Positions 20,502-30,705 of a stretch of DNA of 35,406 bases are shown here, one piece after another (the first letter of the stretch is position 1; each line of letters begins with the position of its first letter). The translations under genes and the position numbers were made by a program. The notes beneath the pieces were generated by a model. The model was given only the letters and a program-made list of their open reading frames with translations. It had not been told where the DNA came from and did not search any database. The stretch spans positions 1 through 35,406 of the forward strand of contig JACAAK010000035.1 in assembly GCA_025093985.1 (NCBI GenBank), read 5' to 3'. This DNA is from Calvatia gigantea. Its lineage: Eukaryota; Basidiomycota; Agaricomycetes; Agaricales; Lycoperdaceae.

Positions 20502-20794
20502 TGTTAGATGTGGTCTCATCAGTCCTATAGATAGATTGGGACTTATCACTGACAGAGTTTTAGTCAGGTGATGAGCCACATGACACAGGTGGACTTGTAG
20601 CTTCCTGTGGACGCTTTGAGAGCCTTTAGTCTCTTACAGTTGTCCACAGGTGAGCAAAGTATTGTAACTTCATTATCCAGTCTCTTACAGTTGTCCACAG
20701 TAATTGTGGATTTCCTCCTTTAATATTAATCCAATAGACTTCGTTCCACCACTGTTAGGACCGTCTCAACGTCCCCCACGCGCACCTCTTTACA
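20502..20794 (+). repeat. copia1 5' LTR
   Basis: It is 293 bp, starting TGTTAGATG and ending TTTACA, followed at once by the primer binding site. It is related to but clearly distinct from the copia2 LTR: similarity is strongest in the last two-thirds, around the paired motif. It should supply the promoter for copia1. Confidence 0.88.
20628..20700 (+). repeat. Paired 22-nt motif inside copia1 LTR
   Basis: Two identical 22-nt copies at 20628-20649 and 20679-20700, period 51. Both contain CTCTTACAGTTGTCCACAG. The first is followed by GTGAGC, the second by TAATTG. CCTGTGGAC (20604-20612) is complementary to the end of either copy. Confidence 0.9.
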
Positions 20795-20806
20795 GGTTAT
20801 GGGCCC
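20795..20806 (+). promoter_or_regulatory. copia1 primer binding site
   Basis: GGTTATGGGCCC directly after the LTR is complementary to the anticodon stem-loop of initiator tRNA-Met (GGGCCCAUAACC), as in Drosophila copia, where a half-tRNA primes. It does not match a tRNA 3' end. Confidence 0.8.
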
Positions 20807-20919
20807 CGCGCTTTAACAGCTTCAAAACAACACTTTAATTCACTTTCCTCCTTTCTCTCTATCTCCTTCTACATCTCTCTCCCCACCCCAACTCTATTTC
20901 CGCTCTCCTGACCGCAAAA

Positions 20920-23201
20920 ATGGCTCAATCCGGACCAAACTTTGCGAAGCTATGTGGGACAAACTACTCTACTTGGGCTGGCGAGATGGAGGCGTGGTTG
21001 AGGGCTAGTGGTCTGTGGAGGATTGTTTCTGGAAAAGTCTCCCCCCCTGCCATGTCTAAAACCCCCACTGAGGCTGAGCTGGCTGCTCAGGATGCCTGGG
21101 AGGCTAAGGCAGACAGAGCTGCGGGTTGGCTCTTCCTTATGGTGGAGGCTGACCAGAGGATTCACTTCAATGGCATCCAGGATGACCCAGTCAAGATGTG
21201 GACCTCCCTACAGTCTGTGCACCTCCAAAAGCGTCCAGGAATGCAATTCAATGCCTATGATGACCTCTTTACCATCCGGAAACTCAAGGAGGAGTCCCTA
21301 CAGTCCCTTATCAACAGAGTTGAAGATGCAGTGAAGACTATCAAGGACCTCAGGCCTGTGGACTTCACCCTCACCCAGCTTGATGAAGAACTAGCCTCCA
21401 TGTCCCTCATTAGAGCCCTCCCATCTGAAGAATTTGCCTCCTTCACCTCCTCCCTCCTCCTGATGGACAAACTTGACAAGGCTGCTGTGCACCAGGCTTT
21501 TGTCACAGAGGATATTCAATGCCGCAGACGTGCCCAGGACACTGTCAGCTCCTCCACAGCCTTTTCCGCACGCTCCCAGCCCCCTCCTTCATCCGGAAAA
21601 TGCGATTTTTGTCACAAGTCCGGACACACTATCCAGAAGTGCTGGGCATTCGAGGCAGCTCAAAAGCAAGCCCAGGAGAAGACTGCTGAGCAAATTGCCA
21701 ATAACTCATCAAGGCGTCGTCGGAATCACGCAAAACGCGCACAGGACACTCCTCAGGACCCCCCCTCGTCGCCTACAGCAGGCGGAGCGCAACAGGCCCG
21801 GGAATTCGCCGGAAATGCAAGTTCTTCGTCACCCTCTCCCTCTTCACCTCTACAGCTTGATGCTGACTTCCATTGGCTTGCAGACACAGGGGCCACTTCT
21901 CATATGACCCCACATCGCCACTGGTTCAAGTCCTACTCCCCCAGTTGCATTCCCATCCGCTTAGCTGACAATTCCATTGTCTACTCAGCTGGAGTAGGTT
22001 CTGTGGTGTTTCAGCCTGTGTTGGAAGGGAAAAGGGTTAGAGAGGTCGAGTTTTCAAGAGTCCTACATGTCCCAGACCTCCGGAGCAACCTACTATCATG
22101 TTTATACCTTACTCGTCACTCCGGAGTTAATATCAGCATTGGTGCAACCTCTATGGTGTTTTATAAGGGCAAAAAGGCGCTTTTCAAGGCTAGAATCACT
22201 CCGGGCCACTCAGCACTGTTAGATGGCACTACAATCGCTTCAGAGACCGCATTTCACCTCTCTACACTCCCAGTAGACCTCTCCTTGTGGCATAGACGCT
22301 TTGTGCACCACAATTATGCAGATGTGAAGAGAATGATCAGTCAGGAGCTTGTTACAGGCCTTAAACTGGAGTCTGAGGCGTCCCCTGACCCCATCTGTGA
22401 GCCCTGTCTTGCAGGAAAGATGCATTCCCATCCATTCCCCTCCTCCACCAGCCATAATCGCTCCCCACTGGCTCTAGTGCACTCAGATTTGCATGGACCA
22501 CTTCCAGCAGCTACCTACCAAGGCTACAAGTACTGGATCACCTTTATAGACGATTCTACGCAATTCCGGGCGGTGTATCTGCTTAAATCCAAGTCAGAAG
22601 CCTTTGAAGCATTCAAAACCTACAAATATTGGGCTGAGAACCAACTGGGAGTCAAAATCTGCGCTCTACAGGATGATAAAGGTGGTGAATACATGTCTAA
22701 TGCCTTCCTGGAGTTCACAAGGCTGTGTGGCATCGAGAGGAGGCATTCTGTGCGAAATAGGCCCCAGCAGAATGGTCTTGCTGAGAGGGCTAATAGGACT
22801 ATGGGTGAGAGAATCACTGCCATGCTCTCGGAGTCCAGTTTGCCAGCGAGTTTTTGGGGTGAATGCATAGCTGCCATGGTCCATGTGTGGAATAGGCTCC
22901 CTACCTCCGCTCTACCAAAAACCACACCTTTTGAGGCCTTCTACAAGCAAAAACCCGATGTTTCGCACCTCAGAGTGTGGGGGTGTACTGCCTATGTGCA
23001 TATACAGCGAGATAAGCGAAATTCTTTGCAGCCTCACTTCGAAAAATGCGTTTTTATTGGATATCCCACTGGCTACAAAGGTTGGAAGTTCTATAACCCT
23101 ACCACTAGGCAAACCAGGATCTCAGAGCGTGCAGATTTTGACGAGAGATACTTCCCTGGACTATCTAGAGCAAAAATGAACACCATACCATCATTTGCTG
23201 G

Positions 23202-23202
<1 letters not shown>
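20920..23202 (+). CDS. copia1 gag-pol, partial (gag, protease, integrase)
   Basis: This polyprotein would form the particle, cleave itself and integrate the cDNA. It has 761 codons with no stop. Gag is about 1-225 (NYSTWAGEMEAWL near the N-terminus). A CCHC knuckle lies at 228-241 (CDFCHKSGHTIQKC). The aspartic protease centre is D322 in ADTGATSHM. The pre-integrase HHCC is HRRFVHH..CEPC. The integrase catalytic triad is D523, D586 and E622 (a DD35E), with the NGLAERANRT motif intact. It ends shortly after the integrase core, at the poly(T) of LINE I. The ATG at 20920 opens the frame 113 nt after the primer binding site. The intact frame suggests a young or recently active copy. Confidence 0.93.
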
Positions 23203-23231
<29 letters not shown>

Positions 23232-23237
<6 letters not shown>

Positions 23238-23941
23238 TGGCTTGCGCCAATTTATAACGCGGTGCCCAATCGCAGTCCGCGTGTAGCTAAGTACAAAGCC
23301 CCAACTACAAAGTCCGATGAGTTAAGAGTAATCTACTGTTCAGAAGCAGCCCAACCCAACCCAAGCGCTAACCCAGACCAGACCAAACCACCCCCTACTT
23401 GCCAAATCCCCCGGTCGCCCGAAATGCCCATCACACTGAAGAAGACCCAGTTGCCCAGGTCCTGTGGTGTACACCCAGTGACGCATCGCCGCAAAGCGGC
23501 GGTGCCCTGACCATCCCTCAAGAGGCGGACCCAGCAGCAACGGCGGCCGAGTGCCCTCAGGGGGACAGGTGTAGTCAGGAGAGCCAGCGCAAGGAGCCCC
23601 CGCTTGGAGCCGCCTTACCCCCAACTTCCCAAGTGAAAGGGTATCAGCCCAGTCCTGACCCAGAGCAACACAGTAAGCAGGGTAGCAACTCGAAGCGCCG
23701 CCTAGACGGTGCCCAAGAAAGCAGCTGAGCAGGACGAACCCGCACCGCCACCCGGGGACCCAACCCCCGTTATTTAACGCCTTCGCCCCCCGCGAGAGCC
23801 CCGAATCAGGCCCAGGAAAGGAGCACCACTAGCCAAGGCCAGAAGCACCCCCCAGGGACCCCACCCCTGTTACCTTACAACTTCTCCCCCCAGTTGGCCA
23901 GAAGACCAGCGACCCCGCAGGAGCCCCCCACGCGCGCCAGC
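23232..23941 (-). other. LINE I 3'UTR
   Basis: This is a 710-nt untranslated region with no gene, virtually the same as that of copy E. The hairpin is at 23483-23505. Confidence 0.85.
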
Positions 23942-25515
23942 TCAACCGATCCCAGCATCATCTGGTCTGAACGCAAAGGCCCCCGGGTTTGCGTTCAGGA
24001 AGTCTATCAGCTCATGAATGGTCTGAGGAGGTCTGTCAAGCTCCCTCTTGTGGTTGGGACACCTGACGAAAATGTGATAGCGCCCCTCGAGAGCGGCGCC
24101 ACACGAGCAGCCAACGCTTTCGTTCGGAAAGAACCGTACACGGTACGACCCAATCGGAGCATGACCAGTAACGGCACGCACGGCCCTCGCACACAGCGAG
24201 TTAGAGCCGCTAACATGAGGAAGCCAGGGCCCACCAGAAAGGTAGGTCGGCTTCCCCGGAATAGATGGATCTGCCCCGGAAGCAAGATCCATATTACTGT
24301 GCCCCTTGTAAGAAGAGGTAGAGTACAGCTGACGCCATGACTCCAGAACGTCATCGACCGCCTCTTTGCGCAGGCGGGCAATAGAAGTGAACGGCCTCGG
24401 GCCATAAGCGACCTGAGGGAACGAGGTAACATGCCGGTGAACAGCATGATGGAACTCCCACTTCTCGGAAGAAGGGACAGCGAGGAACTCAACGCCTCTC
24501 CGGGGATCCCCAGAGAGCCATCGTTTAAGCGCCACACACACTCCCTGGGACAGCATCTGCCCGGAGTGCGTAGACGGATCAACCACAAGCTTCGCCGACG
24601 CAATAGAGTCAGTGAATACCCGTATAAGCCTGACGTCATCCTGCTTAAGAGCAAAATGAATGCCAAGCGCAATGGCCATGAGCTCAGCATCAGGTGCTGT
24701 AACTCGGCCTGCCACGCGAGTGATCTCCCTAAGGCACTCCCGCTGGCGGTAGACATGGGCAGACGAAACTGCCTGGAACTTGCCATGGAGCGGCAGACTT
24801 GCGTCCGTCGCCATATGGACAATCCCGAGATCCTCCCTGCACTCCCTAAGGCGCGCGTTGAGAGCATACATATGCTCGGGGTCGGTATTACCCTCCGCAT
24901 CGAGCTTCACCTCCATGAACGCCACCTGGTCAGGGTGGCAGTCCATCAGGCGGTATCCGGGCCGATTAATTGAAGCCATAGGCTCAAATTCCTCGACGAG
25001 GTTCACCAGGCTGGCGTCAGCCTGGATTAAGGAGCCCTTAGTCTTCTTGCGGATCGCAGGAGACATAAGGCCGATAGAACGAGTGTGCAATTTAGCAGAC
25101 CCAGAGTATTCAGGGCTCATAAGGGCCCTGAGAGGATGGTTAGGTGACAGTGTCTTAATCCTGTAATCCGACCTGACAGCAAGCTTCTGTATATGAAGCT
25201 GGATAGGTATGAGGCCCGCGAATGTCTCCGCGGCCCCAGTAGGGGCAGTCCGGAAGGCACCTGTAATCCACAGGGCCGCCCGTCTCTGCATGACGTTCAG
25301 ACTCTTAAGGGCCGCCTTACAGCGATCCCGAAGACCATACACCCCTTCTCTGATCTCATCCAGGAACTGCAATTCCACAGTCGCTGCCGAGTTCTTGGGA
25401 AATGCCCTTCTGATATTAGTGATGTCTTCAGGGCGGATAGGGATCGTGACAGACAGCGGATGGTGGTCCGATGGGCCTGTCAGATCCGATCTGACCTGGG
25501 GACGCGCAATGTGCC
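23942..25515 (-). CDS. LINE I ORF2, in-frame internal deletion
   Basis: The frame is open across the whole segment. Reading on the minus strand it goes from the endonuclease end (GPSDHH, ELQFLDEIREGVYGLRD, up to residue 293) directly to RCKAALKS (residue 841), then through RNase H and the CCHC to GIG and stop. About 547 residues, all of RT included, are missing and the frame is preserved. The start lies beyond the LINE J insertion and no ATG is present within the segment. It cannot encode a working reverse transcriptase. Confidence 0.85.
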
Positions 25516-25533
25516 TTTTTTTTTTTTTTTTTT

Positions 25534-26242
25534 AAATCATGGCTTGCACCAATTTATAACGCGGTGCCCGATCGCAGTCCGCGTGTAGCTAAGTACAAAG
25601 CCCCAACTACAAGGTCCGATGAGTTAAGAGTAATCTACTGTTCAGAGACAATCCAACCCAACCCAAGCGCTAACCCAGACCAGCCCGGACCGTCCCCTAC
25701 TTGCCAAATCCCCCGGTTCCCCGAAATGCCCATCACATTGAGGAAGACCCAGTTGCCCAGGTTTTGTGGTGTACACCCAGTGACGCATCGCCGCAAAGCG
25801 GCGGTGCCCTGGTCATCCCTCGAGAGGCGGACCTAGCGGCGACGGCGGCCGAGTGCCCTCAGGGGGACAGGTGTAGTCAGGAGAGCCAGCGCAAGGAGCC
25901 CCCGCTTGGAGCCGCCTTACCCCCAACTTCCCAAGTGAAAGGGTATCAGCCCAGTCCTGACCCAGAATGACACAGTGGGCAGGGTAGCAACTCGAAGCGC
26001 CGCCTAGACAGCGCCCAAGAAAGCAGCTTAGCAGGACGAACCCGCACCGCCACCCGGGGACCCCACCCCCGTTATTTTACGCCTCCGCCCCCCGCGAAGC
26101 CCCGGATCAGGCCCAGGAAAGGAGCACCACTAGCCAAGGCCAGAAGCACCCCCCAGGGACCCAGCCCCTGTTGCCTTACGACTTTTCCACCTAGTAGGTC
26201 AGAAGACCAACGACACCGCAGGGACCCCCCACGCGCGCCAGC
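25534..26242 (-). other. LINE J 3'UTR
   Basis: This is a 709-nt untranslated region with no gene. The family hairpin is at 25785-25794 and 25798-25807. It closely matches the 3'UTR of copy G. Confidence 0.85.
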
Positions 26243-28130
26243 TCAGCCGATCCCAACATCGTCAGGTCTGAATGCAAACGCACCAGGGTTCGCGTTCAGG
26301 AAGTCAATCAGCTCACGAATGGTCTGAGGAGGTCTGTCAAGTTCCCTCTTGTGCTTGGGACACCTGACGAAAATGTGATAGCGCCCCTCAAGAGCGGCGC
26401 CACACGAGCAGCTAACGCTTTCAGTAGGAAAGAATCGTACGCGGTACGACCCAATCGGAGCATGACCTGTAACGGCACGCACGGCCCTCGCGCAGAGCGA
26501 GTTAGAGCCGCTAACATGAGGGAGCCAAGGCCCACCGGAAAGGTAGGTCGGCTTCCCCGGAACGGTCGGGTCCGCCCCAGAGGCGAGATCCATATTACTA
26601 CGCCCCTTATAAGAAGAGGTAGAGTACAGCTGACGCCATGACTCCAGAACATCATCGACCGCCTCCTTGCGCAGGCGGGCAATAGAAGTGAACGGCCTCA
26701 GGCCATAAGCAACCTGAGGGAACGAGGTGACATGCCGGTGAACAGCATGGTGGAACTCCCACTTCTCGGAAGAAGGGACAGCGAAGAACTCAACGCCTCT
26801 CCGGGGATCTCCAGAGAGCCATCGTTTAAGCGCCACACACACTCCCTGGGACAGCATCTGCCCGGAGTGTGTAGACGGATCAATTACAAGCTTCGCTGAC
26901 GCAATAGAGTCAGTGAATACCCGTATGAGCCTGACGTCATCCTGCTTAAGAGCAAAATGAATGCCAAGCGCAATGGCCATGAGCTCAGCATCAGGCGCTG
27001 TAACTCGGCCTGCCACGCGAGTGATCTCCCGGAGGCACTCCCGCTGACGGTAGACATGGGCAGACGAAACTGCCTGGAACTTGCCATGGAGTGGCAGACT
27101 TGCGTCTGTCACCATATGGACAATCCCGAGGTCCTCCCTGCACTCCCTAAGGCGCGCGTTGAGAGCATACATATGCTCGGGGTCGGTGTTACCCTCCGCA
27201 TTGAGCTTCACCTCCATGAACGACACCTGGTCAGGGTGGCAGTCCATCAGGCGGTATCCGGGTCGATTAATTGAAGCCATAGGCTCAAATTCCTCGACGA
27301 GGTTCACCAGGCTGGCATCAGCCTGGATTAAGGAGCCCTTAGTCTTCTTGCGAATCGCAGGAGACATAAGGCCGATAGAGCGAGTGTGCAATTTAGCAGA
27401 CCCAGAGTATTCAGGGCTCATAAGGGCCCTGAGAGGATGGTTGGGTGACAGGGTCTTAATCCTGTAGTCCGACCTGATAGCAAGCTTCTGAATGTGAAGC
27501 TGGATAGGTATGAGACCCGCGAACGACTCCGCGGCCCCAGTAGGAGCAGTCCGGAAAGCACCTGTAATCCACAGGGCCGCCCGTCTCTGCATGACGTTCA
27601 GACTCTTAAGGGCCGCCTTACAGCGAGAGCCCTTGAAGAACCAGAGTTTGAAGCCATACAACGTCGCAATAGGAACGACACACGACCGATAGAGGAGGCG
27701 CTTCTGCATAGGCCGTAAGCCCCTCGTAGAATTACCAAGCATCTTCATGGCTTTCACCGTAGAGAGTGCTTTAGTAGAGTAATAACGAACGTGCTCCTTG
27801 AAAGTAAGGGCGCGGTCGAAGTAAAAGCCCAAATACCTCCAATAAGGCTTGGGCCGGAGCGGCGTATCACCGGTGAACGGGGCAAAGCCCAGGTCTATTG
27901 GTGGATTATCATCCCCGTGCTTACGGGAGAAGTGAAAGACCTCGGACTTGTCGTGTTCAAGTACCAAGGCGAAGCGCTCAAAGAGCCTGAATATAATACC
28001 ATACGCCTCCTTAAGAGCCGCAAGGTTAGATCCCCAGTCCTTCGACTGGGCAATGATGGTGCCATCATCAACATATGACAAAAGAGTCGTCCCCAAACGA
28101 GACGCCTCCCTGTCGAAAAGCCACATTAGC
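26243..28130 (-). pseudogene. LINE J ORF2, C-terminal half (end of RT, RNase H, CCHC)
   Basis: It is an open frame of about 627 codons corresponding to residues 674-1300 of copy E. YVDD, the RNase H residues (TDAS, DAELMAI, FTDS) and CSCGAALEGRYHIFVRC are intact. One extra codon is present (IATLYGF against IATYGF in copy E), a 3-nt insertion. The 5' part is interrupted by the LTR fragment at 28131, so the complete protein is not encoded here. Confidence 0.88.
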
Positions 28131-28394
28131 GCAAAGGTGGACTTAGAGCTGATGGAGTTTGGGTCATGTGACTGTTGTCACATGACAGTTGGACTTGTAG
28201 CTGCCTGTGGACGCTTTGGAGGCCTTTAGTCTCTTACAGTGTTCCACAGGTGAGTAGAATAGTGTATCTTGTCATTTGAGTCTCTTACAGTGTTCCACAG
28301 TAATTGTGGAATTACTCCTTCAGTTCTCATCCAATACACTTTGTTTAACTGCTGTTATGTTCTCCTTTCAATCCCCTACACGCACCGTTCAACA
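28131..28394 (+). mobile_element. 5'-truncated copia-type LTR
   Basis: This 264-bp piece is homologous to the last two-thirds of the copia LTRs and ends with the canonical TTCAACA. It lacks the TG start and about 100 bp of U3. It is flanked by ACATTAGC on both sides (28123-28130 and 28395-28402), longer than the 5-bp copia duplication. It is a third LTR type, between copia1 and copia2. Its internal element is absent. Confidence 0.8.
28228..28300 (+). repeat. Paired 22-nt motif inside truncated LTR
   Basis: Identical 22-nt copies at 28228-28249 and 28279-28300, period 51. Both contain CTCTTACAGTGTTCCACAG. The first is followed by GTGAGT (28250), the second by TAATTG. CCTGTGGAC is at 28204-28212. 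Confidence 0.9.
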
Positions 28395-30130
28395 ACATTA
28401 GCAGAGCTATGTATAAGGCTGAGAGGACAGGGGAGAGGGCAGAACCCTGCCCTACCCCTATGTCAGATGGAAATGGCTCGGACTTGAAAGAGTCCCAGCA
28501 ATACTGGGTTTTCCGTCCTACCAAGTAGTGTGCAAAGAACTCGACCAACTCAGGGGCAAATCCTTGCTTGCGGAGTATTGCCACTAGCATATCATGGTGC
28601 AATGAGGGGAAGAACTGCGCTATGTCAAATGCCACAATGCTAGTCCTGAGGCCCTTAGCCCAACCTGCTCTTACAATGTGGGTCAGCATTAGGCCAGCAT
28701 CTTCAGTGGATTGTTGGATCACACCTCCGAGCTGATTAGAGTGAAAGACCCCAAATTTGACAGAGTCAAACTGGAGCCTAGTCACGATCATTTTCTCAAA
28801 CAGCTTGCCCAGCGTATTGAGAAGAACAATAGGCCTGAAGGCCTTGGGTGTAGAGTATGCAGGCTTACCTGGCTTAGGGATAATAACTGACATAGATTCT
28901 TTGAAATACTCTGGCCAGCAGCCTAGATGAATACAGGCACTAGCTAGATGTACAAAGACCGGCAGGGCATCCTCAAGCACGATCTGTTTGAGCATCCTCC
29001 ACGTAACATGGTCAGGGCCCAGAACAGAGACATTGGAGCAGGCAGACAGTGTGTCCACCAGCTCCTTGTCTGAAAAATCAACCCACTCCTGCTGCAGAAG
29101 CGCAGGGAGCAGATCAATAATGGGGGTATCACACTCCTGCCCAGAGGCAGAGTTGTAGGTACCATGAAGGGCCTCCCATAGGGAGTCCATAGTGTGACAA
29201 GGCTCCCCCTGGTAGGAGATAGCCTCGCATGTGGGCAACTTGCATGCTTTGACCTATTCCATAAGGTCCCAAGAGCACTTGTTGGTCTCAGCAATTTCCT
29301 TGATCTTCTCATCAAAGAATTTGCGCTTCTTAGACGCCACAATGCGTTGAAATGCCTTCTAGTCTGCAGGGTCCGAAGAGTCCCTGTGGGCCCGCAGAGT
29401 GGCATTGCAATCCTCATCCCACCATGGCTGAGATTTTGCAGATATGTGCACCTCCACAGTGTGGTGATGCCACACTGCAGAGAACACTGATCCAATAGCC
29501 GATGCCAGGACATTAACATCCCGCGCTGAATTGAGGGGATGATCCTGCAGACTATACACCCCTTCTCTGATCTCATCCAGGAACCACAATTCTGCAGTTA
29601 CTGCCGAGTTCTTGGGAAATGCCCTTCTGACATTTGTGATGTCTTCAGGGTGGATAGGAATCACGACAGACAGCAGATGATGGTCCGATGGGCCTGTCAG
29701 ATCCGATCTGATCTGGGGACATGCGATGCGCCACCTAAGATCGGAGATAAAGATCAGATCAATCACCAATTGGCGTTTGGTTGGATCTCAAGGTACATGA
29801 GTAGAAGCCCTGGAATCTGGCAACCAGATCCCAAGGCCGAGGTCATCGGCAGCCTCCACGAGCTGCTGGGCAGGTCGGTGGTGATGCGGAACATTATCGT
29901 CCCACTCACACGAATGGCAATTAAAATTGCCTCCCATGTAATGCATCTGGGGTAAGGAATCGTGCTTCTCATAAAGAAGCCCAATCACAGTGTGCTCATC
30001 ATCAGAATAAACATTCATGAAGTGGCACTCCTGACTGTAGTTAAAGATGGTGATGACCATCACATCCTGGTGATCAATAAGGTCTCGCCTAAGCGAGGGC
30101 CTCAGTCTCTTAATCTGTGTGTGGACATAA
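28395..30130 (-). pseudogene. LINE K ORF2, N-terminal half (endonuclease and RT)
   Basis: On the minus strand it covers residues about 97-675: endonuclease (GGNFNCH, SDHH), linker, and RT to just before YVDD (SVIIPKPGKP, FDIAQFFPSL, GQGSALSP). GGDFN has become GGNFN. There are three nonsense codons in one unbroken frame: at 29788-29790 (TGA), 29359-29361 (TAG) and 29254-29256 (TAG). There is no indel. It is split at 30130 by copia2 and resumes at 35395. It probably belongs with J, although J carries no stops. Confidence 0.85.
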
Positions 30131-30521
30131 TGTCAGGAGTGCTCCAGACAGTGTTAGATGGACTCTCCTGAGTCAGGGCTCCAAGGTTTGGTAGGACACT
30201 TGTGGAGTTGTCCAAGGAGATATGGACTTGTACATAGAGATGTGGACTTAGAGCCACAATGGACGCTTTTGTGATCATGTGACTTGGTCACATGATGGTT
30301 GAACTTAGTTAGAACACCTGTGGACGCTTTCTGGCTCTTTAGCCTCTTACAACAGTCCACAGGTGAGTAGGACAATTTTCTGTTTTGTACTCAGCCTCTT
30401 ACAACAGTCCACAGGACTGGTATTCAATAAAACACGTTTTTCTCGAGATTCTCCCTATCAAGTCGTGTTGTTTCTTCAGTGTTAGGACCGCCAGACGTTC
30501 CCCTACGCGCCCCCTTCAACA
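30131..30521 (+). repeat. copia2 5' LTR
   Basis: It is 391 bp, TGTCAGG to TTCAACA. U3 includes an inverted repeat around ATCATGTGAC..GTCACATGAT (near 30273-30296) and repeated TGGACTT and GGACGCTTT words. The paired motif is at 30341-30363 and 30393-30415. A poly(A) signal AATAAA lies at 30426-30431, which would place R just after it. Confidence 0.95.
30341..30415 (+). repeat. Paired 23-nt motif inside copia2 5' LTR
   Basis: Identical copies at 30341-30363 and 30393-30415, period 52. Both contain CTCTTACAACAGTCCACAG. The first runs into GTGAGT (30363-30368), the second into GACTGG. CCTGTGGAC at 30317-30325 can pair with GTCCACAGG in either copy. The same arrangement recurs in the 3' LTR at 35214-35236 and 35266-35288. 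Confidence 0.92.
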
Positions 30522-30533
30522 GGTTATGGGCCC
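30522..30533 (+). promoter_or_regulatory. copia2 primer binding site
   Basis: GGTTATGGGCCC sits directly after the 5' LTR, identical to that of copia1. It is complementary to the initiator tRNA-Met anticodon region and so indicates half-tRNA priming. Confidence 0.8.
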
Positions 30534-30705
30534 CACACTATAATGCTCAAAAACAACGTGTCTTTCTCTGGTATCCATCCCTTGGCAACAACTCCTCTCT
30601 TCCTTCCTTTCCCCTGGGCTCCCTGCTGTCCCCACTGTCCTCCTACTATCACCACACCTTCCTTCCATCATCCTCTCACTGCCACCACCATCCTAAACCT
30701 CCATC

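Larger units (their letters stand above)
20502..23202 (+). mobile_element. copia1, Ty1/copia retrotransposon, 3' part interrupted
   Basis: It has a 5' LTR, a primer binding site, a leader and an uninterrupted gag-protease-integrase frame, cut at 23202 by LINE I. The target site at the left is CTCAG (20497-20501) within LINE H. RT, RNase H and the 3' LTR are not in the window. Because LINE I is itself interrupted, the rest of copia1 is expected to the right of the window. Confidence 0.92.
23203..25515 (-). mobile_element. LINE copy I, minus strand, internally deleted
   Basis: It has a poly(A) tail seen as 29 T (23203-23231), a 3'UTR (23232-23941), then a shortened ORF2. It lies inside the copia1 integrase frame. 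Its 5' side is interrupted at 25515 by LINE J. The sequence from the tail through residue 841 of ORF2 is nearly identical to copy E, with only a handful of differences seen over about 2 kb. Confidence 0.92.
25516..28130 (-). mobile_element. LINE copy J, minus strand
   Basis: It has a poly(A) tail seen as 18 T (25516-25533), a 3'UTR (25534-26242) and ORF2 from residue 1300 back to about 674. It is inserted in LINE I. Copy K (28395 onward) continues exactly where J stops, so J and K are probably one insertion split by an LTR fragment. The 3'UTR belongs to the same subfamily as copy G. Confidence 0.88.

Noticed and set aside
4205..25520. A consensus target sequence at LINE insertion sites
   Set aside because: Bases next to the poly(T) of C, D, E, I and J (GGATC, GCAAG, CTTAC, CTGGC, GTGCC) share no clear motif, so site preference cannot be claimed from five sites.
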